From Lewinellaceae bacterium (GTDB taxonomy: Bacteria; Bacteroidota; Bacteroidia; Chitinophagales; Saprospiraceae): 64,000 bases of DNA. Every line of letters starts with the position of its first letter. Position 1 is the first letter of the stretch. The stretch lies in contig JADJFA010000044.1 of assembly GCA_016708875.1 (NCBI GenBank), positions 1 to 64,000 of the forward strand, given 5' to 3'. Position numbers and translations under genes: made by a program. A model generated the notes under the pieces. The model was not told the origin of the DNA. It made no database searches and was given only the letters and a program-made list of their open reading frames with translations. Of this stretch, positions 59,886 through 64,000 are shown piece after piece.

Positions 59886-61310
59886 TCAGGCTTTTTGTAA
59901 AAAGCGAAGCGCCGCTGAAAGCCCTCGTTTTTGCTTTAATTTGAGATTTTTTCCTGTTTTTTGATTATAAATCCGAATCAGGTCCGACTCATATTCCTCA
60001 AAAAATTCAGGGTCAAAGTTTGCCAGGCCAAGGTTTTGCAGCACATCCTCGATAGGTGTCCCGCTTTTTATCCATTTTTCGCACACCTCTTGGCGATACC
60101 TTACGCCCATGAGATTAAATCCGACAATGGCTTCCGTGTTTGTATCGTAGATTAATCGAATGCTTTTTTTGCCTGAAGGGTGTTCCCAGTAAAGGCTTGT
60201 CTGGGTTTCTGGCCAGGCAGGTCGCACATCTCCATACACCTGGTACTCTATGTCCAAAAACTTGGCAGAATTAAACCAAATGCCTGGGTCGTACTTTTCA
60301 CGCTTGCCGGTGATGTTTTGGGCGACCACTTTACCCATGATCCTTCCCGTGTACCATATCGCCTCGATTGGGCGACGACCAGGATTGGGTTGCCGTAATT
60401 CAGCACAATCGCCGATAGCATAAACATCCGGAAGATTGGTTTCAAGGTATTCGTTGACTAAAATACCACGATTTATTTCCAGGGGAAGTGTTCAGAAATG
60501 TGTGGCACCTATACTTTCTTGTTTCGATCTAATTGGGTGTGCCCTTTTCTGAACACTCCCTTCTTGGGCAGCGCCTTTCAAAAATCCTATATTCGGACTT
60601 ACCCCTACCGTAATCCCGACAAAGCCACAGGCAATTTCTTCCCCTGTTGAAGTAATAACGGCGCGGCATTTCCCATTTTCATCGGGCAGAATCTCTTTCA
60701 ATTCAGTCTGCAGCCGCAGATCAATGCCATGTTCGATGATGTGGCGGTTTATCATCTCAGATTCATCAGCAGGAAGCACGAGATTCCAGAAACTTTTTTC
60801 GCGCACCAGGAAAGTCACTGGGATATGCCGTGAATGGAACATTTCTGCCATTTCGATGCCGATAAGGCCGCCGCCAACAATGACCGCTCGTTGCAGTCCA
60901 GGGCTATGGCGCTCCATTGCCTCCAAGTCCTGCCAATGGTATAAGCCATGTACACCATCGAGATCTTGCCCGGGCCAGTCAAATTTATTGGATTGAGAAC
61001 CGGTTGCCAGAATGAGTTTGTCGTAGGTAATAGTCTCTCCCTGAGTGGTTTGTAGGGTTTTTGAATCGTAATTTACCTGCGCGACCTTCCCTCGAAAGCG
61101 CTCAATTCGGTTTTTCTCCCAAAACCAATCCTCATAAGGCTGAATTTCCTTTTGTCGCATGTGCCCCATATAAACATACATAAGGGCTGTCCGACTGAAG
61201 AAATAGTCGCTTTCATCCGAAATAACCGTGATACGGTGATCGCTCAGTTTTCGGACATAACGGGCGGCCGTGATGCCACTAATGCCGTTACCAATGATGA
61301 CAATGTGCAT
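59886..61310 (-). pseudogene. FAD-dependent pyridine nucleotide oxidoreductase, interrupted by a 78-bp insertion
   Basis: From ATG at 61310 (MHIVIIGNGISGITAARYVR) the N-terminal half has the FAD site, ILATGSQSNKFDWPGQD and the NAD site AVIVGGGLIGIEMAEMFHSR. After GFLKGAAQE an insertion (60483-60560) brings a stop. Beyond it the same frame continues LEINRGILVNEYLETNLPDV, YAIGDCAELRQPN and a C-terminal domain to about residue 474. Without the insertion the join reads GAAQE-LEINRG, exactly as in NirB-N/rubredoxin-reductase-like proteins. It pairs with the polyferredoxin gene and probably fed it electrons from NAD(P)H. As written only a truncated product is made, unless the insertion is absent in part of the population. 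Confidence 0.85.
60483..60560. mobile_element. 78-bp insertion with about 15-bp terminal inverted repeats
   Basis: Ends GGGAAGTGTTCAGAAA (60483-60498) and TTTCTGAACACTCCC (60546-60560) are inverted repeats with one extra A on the left. The body has no coding content. Its length is a multiple of three and removal restores the oxidoreductase frame exactly. No target duplication is visible. The ends resemble those of transposon families with GTGTTCAGAAA termini, so a MITE or deletion remnant is likely. Confidence 0.7.
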
Positions 61311-61390
61311 AATGGTTGGTATTTCGATAATTTTGCTTGGCTCACCCGCCAAACACAGTCAAGGTAATATCAACGCTGCTGCACAGTCCA

Positions 61391-64000
61391 TTATCGCAAT
61401 AGCGTCACATCCATACTCTTCCTGTGGCGTTGCCCGCCACATTCGTACTCTAAGATCCAAACGTACACATCCGACGGGGCGGGCTTGTCGCCGATTTTAC
61501 CATCCCATTGGGCATTGGCGCCAGCGCCTTCATACAGTTTTTGGCCCCAGCGGTCGTACACCCGGAGCAAGAGAATGACCTCTGCTCCTTCGTGTGGAAC
61601 TACTCGGAAGAAATCGTTTGCACCATCGCCATTGGGCGTAAATGCGTTTGGAATATGAATCAACGTTTCGTCGCAGACAAACACCCTATACTCTGCCGAG
61701 TCGCGACAGCCATTGATGTCTGTTACCACTAAAAGGAAGGTGGTGGAGGTATCTGGGCTGGCCTCGGGATCAGCGCAATTGCAGCTGAGCACCTCCGGAT
61801 CAAAGGGAGTCCACTCGTAGGTGTCATAGTCGTTCGGCGTTTCAATAATCACGCCCTCGCCGAGTGCAATAACAAGTGCAGAATCCTGCTCAGGCAGTTG
61901 TGGCTTATTTGCTTGATTTACCACCACGCAATAGGTGCTGTCACAACCTGCGCTGCTTTGGTAGGTTTTGCAAACCTCCCCTGGAGTGCTGTAATATTCG
62001 TCTGGGAAAACCTCTACCGAATCGCCCGGACAATAAAACGCTGGAACTCCGATGGTTTTGATAGGCACTACTTTCAGTTCCTGCGTAACGATACTATCGC
62101 AGCCGATCGCATTTTGAAGCTCCAGGGTGTAAATCCCCGGCACATCAGTCGTCTGACCAAGTATCGAAGCGAATTCCCCTTCACAAATCGTGATGGCTGG
62201 CAACTGTTTACTGGAGGCCTCATTCACCCCAACAAACACAGTACCTGTACCCGTACAACCTCCTGAAAACGTGACCGTTACGCTGTAATTGGCGGTGTTT
62301 GAAGGCTGCACCACCTGCGTTTGTTGGTTCGGGTTGGTGATACCTGGTCCTGTCCAGTTGTAGGTTGTACCGCCCGAAGTAGCATTGAGCGTGACAGGTT
62401 CGCCTTCACAAATGCGCATACTATCAGATTCAATGCCAAACGAACCTCCAAACTGTATCTCAAATTTTCGCTCAATGATGCAGGTTCCAGAGGTTTCCTG
62501 CAATACCAGCGTTACCAGATCACCCGCTTGCACATCGGGGCCGGGGGTGTAGGTGGCATTTGGACAGGCAATACAGCTCAGCCCACCGGGTGTTAGCCAA
62601 GTATAAGTGTTGCCTGAGATGCTGTCTGTGCTGACATTGACGGATTGAAGATCACAAAGTCCAATGCCCGTTGTCACGATTTGATTGCCATCAAGCGGGA
62701 AAACGCGATCCGCGCAAGCGCAGTTTTCATCCCCGGGAATCAGGGCTATGAGGTCGCAAAAAGCCGAAGCTGGTAGGTTGTTGAGATTGCCTGAAATGGG
62801 CAGCACCTCACCCGGAGCGATGGTGCCGTTTGGGGTAATCTCTGCCACAAGCGGGTCGGTAAGGTCAATTTGGCCGTTGCCGTTCAAGTCGTGGTAAAGT
62901 TGAATTACAGGGTCCGTGGCCGATGCATTACCCGCATTTTCGATTACCGCGCTAAAATTGGTTTGCCCAGCCTGCGTGGTCAATTCAAAGTTATTTAGTT
63001 GAAGTTCAGGGTTTTGTGCGTTGAGGTCGAGCAGCGCTTCGCCTGTGGCTACATAAATATCGCAGAATTGGTTGCTCGACGAACAGAAGGCTTCCGTCTT
63101 CTCCCTTGTCTGCAAAATCACAAATTTATCGGCGCAACCAGCCGGGTCGTCGTAGCGGATTTTGAAGGTAAAAACAAGCACATTGCCCGCCCCAATATTC
63201 GTCGGCAAAGGCAATTGCAATTGCTGACCCGACACCTGCGGCGGCCCATTGGGGGCATTCGTACCCGCCTGATACGAACCGGTCACAAACGAAGTGCCCA
63301 CCGGGAGCAGAATGTAAATGCTGTCCCCCGCCAGCGGGGTATCATTCACGGCAATACTGGCCGAAAGTTGCACCTCCTGGCCACAGCCCGCCTCGCCGGG
63401 CTGGTTCGAAAATTGCAAATTAGAAACGGCAGTATAAGTCGGCTCCACACCTTCAATGCCGATGGGCAGGCCGGGTTTGCGCAGTATGTTGGAATTGATG
63501 CCACAGGCCTGCACCGATTCAGCGCCGTAAATCGGCTGAGCATTGGCCACTACCCCGCATTCAGCGATCACCCTGAAGCGGATTCGCAAGGCGTTGAGTG
63601 GGTCTTGGTCTGCCGACAAAAGACCGTTTTGTTCCAGCAAATTGGAAGAGGCTTCGGGGTCGAATTGCCACACATTACCAGGGAGTTGTACCGGGTTGGT
63701 CATATTGACAAAGGCTCCACCTGCCGGGTAAGACAGCTGCGAAGACCCTGGCTGGATACGCATTCCGGGGGGTAGTTTGATGCTCGGAACGATGTTGTAG
63801 GCCGTGCCGTCGTTGGCATTTGAAATTTCAAATTCAAAAAATCCGGAAGGCTCGCACATCGGCACCGAAGGCGGCTGGTTCACAATCACCAATTCCAATT
63901 CTGGCGGCTGCGGGCGGAGTTCAATGGTTTTCGTGAAACTTCCACATGCGTCCGCATTGGCATTGAAAACGGGTGAGCAATCCCAACCAAAACGGAATGT
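61391..64000 (-). CDS. Large secreted cell-surface protein with CHU_C (gliding-type) C-terminal domain, 5' end off the window
   Basis: The reverse frame is open from the right edge to 61391, at least 869 residues. Repeated beta domains with Gly/Thr/Asn-rich text include DUF11/Ig-like stretches (FEFEISNANDGTAYNIVPSI, VQLSASIAVNDTPLAGDSIY) and Cys-bearing repeats of the type CEGEPVTLNATSGGTTYNWT and FYCPGDSVEVFPDEYYSTPG. The end is the conserved gliding-motility-associated domain: IPNAFTPNGDGANDFFRVVP, RVYDRWGQKLYEGAGANAQW and SDVYVWILEYEC. This domain sends proteins through the type IX system to the surface. Adhesion or motility is the likely role. Confidence 0.88.
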   Translation of the reverse strand, partial: TFRFGWDCSPVFNANADACGSFTKTIELRPQPPELELVIVNQPPSVPMCEPSGFFEFEISNANDGTAYNIVPSIKLPPGMRIQPGSSQLSYPAGGAFVNMTNPVQLPGNVWQFDPEASSNLLEQNGLLSADQDPLNALRIRFRVIAECGVVANAQPIYGAESVQACGINSNILRKPGLPIGIEGVEPTYTAVSNLQFSNQPGEAGCGQEVQLSASIAVNDTPLAGDSIYILLPVGTSFVTGSYQAGTNAPNGPPQVSGQQLQLPLPTNIGAGNVLVFTFKIRYDDPAGCADKFVILQTREKTEAFCSSSNQFCDIYVATGEALLDLNAQNPELQLNNFELTTQAGQTNFSAVIENAGNASATDPVIQLYHDLNGNGQIDLTDPLVAEITPNGTIAPGEVLPISGNLNNLPASAFCDLIALIPGDENCACADRVFPLDGNQIVTTGIGLCDLQSVNVSTDSISGNTYTWLTPGGLSCIACPNATYTPGPDVQAGDLVTLVLQETSGTCIIERKFEIQFGGSFGIESDSMRICEGEPVTLNATSGGTTYNWTGPGITNPNQQTQVVQPSNTANYSVTVTFSGGCTGTGTVFVGVNEASSKQLPAITICEGEFASILGQTTDVPGIYTLELQNAIGCDSIVTQELKVVPIKTIGVPAFYCPGDSVEVFPDEYYSTPGEVCKTYQSSAGCDSTYCVVVNQANKPQLPEQDSALVIALGEGVIIETPNDYDTYEWTPFDPEVLSCNCADPEASPDTSTTFLLVVTDINGCRDSAEYRVFVCDETLIHIPNAFTPNGDGANDFFRVVPHEGAEVILLLRVYDRWGQKLYEGAGANAQWDGKIGDKPAPSDVYVWILEYECGGQRHRKSMDVTLLR

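Noticed and set aside
1..64000. tRNA, rRNA or known riboswitches
   Set aside because: I looked for T-loop (GGTTCGAATCC-like) and conserved rRNA strings and saw none. A covariance-model search would be needed for certainty.

Overview
The window reads as a chromosome segment of a free-living, gliding-type Bacteroidota, most like the Saprospiria/Chitinophagia side of the phylum. The support is type IX secretion C-terminal sorting tails (51.3-54.9 kb, 47.6-49.2 kb), a gliding-motility-type CHU_C tail (61.4-64 kb), a TonB-dependent receptor with a carboxypeptidase-like N-terminal extension, an HYC_CC_PP-type Cys-rich protein, fused System II cytochrome c synthase (CcsBA) and an almost complete lack of Shine-Dalgarno signals. 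A genus cannot be assigned from sequence reading alone.

Layout. 0-3.2 kb: frameshift-riddled HIT-family and 3-hydroxyacyl-CoA dehydrogenase genes, then a receiver-like/BTAD regulator. 3.5-7 kb: a metal (probably copper) module of Cys-rich secreted protein, TonB receptor and periplasmic HMA protein. 7-15.5 kb: a minus-strand run with Crp/Fnr regulator, HMA chaperone, thioredoxin, AraC regulator, methyltransferase, sterol-desaturase-like protein, MFS transporter, SoxB-like metallophosphoesterase and a membrane-anchored TsdA-type thiosulfate dehydrogenase. 15.9-37.6 kb: an exceptional c-type cytochrome island. On the plus strand it has CcsBA, a diheme cytochrome b and a 12-heme membrane-anchored cytochrome. 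On the minus strand it has a second diheme cytochrome b, a ferredoxin-flavoprotein, then 23-, 31-, 13- and at least 80-heme secreted cytochromes, an outer-membrane beta-barrel and an OB-fold lipoprotein. 38-43.5 kb: ECF sigma factor with its anti-sigma/barrel partner, type II sulfide:quinone oxidoreductase, a Rieske oxygenase and an amidohydrolase. 43.9-64 kb: DNA-uptake genes (HhH protein, ComEC), a T9SS cytochrome/copper monooxygenase, M36 protease, PRPP synthase, rhodanese, a polyferredoxin plus FAD oxidoreductase pair (the latter broken by a 78-bp inverted-repeat insertion), and a large adhesin-like protein running off the right edge.

How the parts may work together. I count at least 159 CXXCH motifs in five adjacent cytochrome genes. 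With two quinone-level cytochromes b, a beta-barrel and a dedicated maturation synthase, this looks like an outer-membrane or extracellular electron conduit. Flanking sulfur genes (TsdA, SoxB-like, SQR, rhodanese) suggest that reduced sulfur could supply electrons. That link is inference. Three of the cytochromes share the same N-terminal head and C-terminal tail and differ in how many 75-residue triheme modules lie between: none, some or many.

Two other themes run through the window. First, most intergenic spaces hold long, near-perfect inverted repeats whose arms are tandem variants of a 7-10 nt word. There are at least seven unrelated word families, almost always just after a gene. Second, the sequence has technical damage: single-base indels, mostly at homopolymers, split otherwise intact genes, and two blocks (20.64-20.83 kb and 25.27-25.43 kb) look like corrupted consensus. 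Several split genes here are therefore probably intact in the organism.
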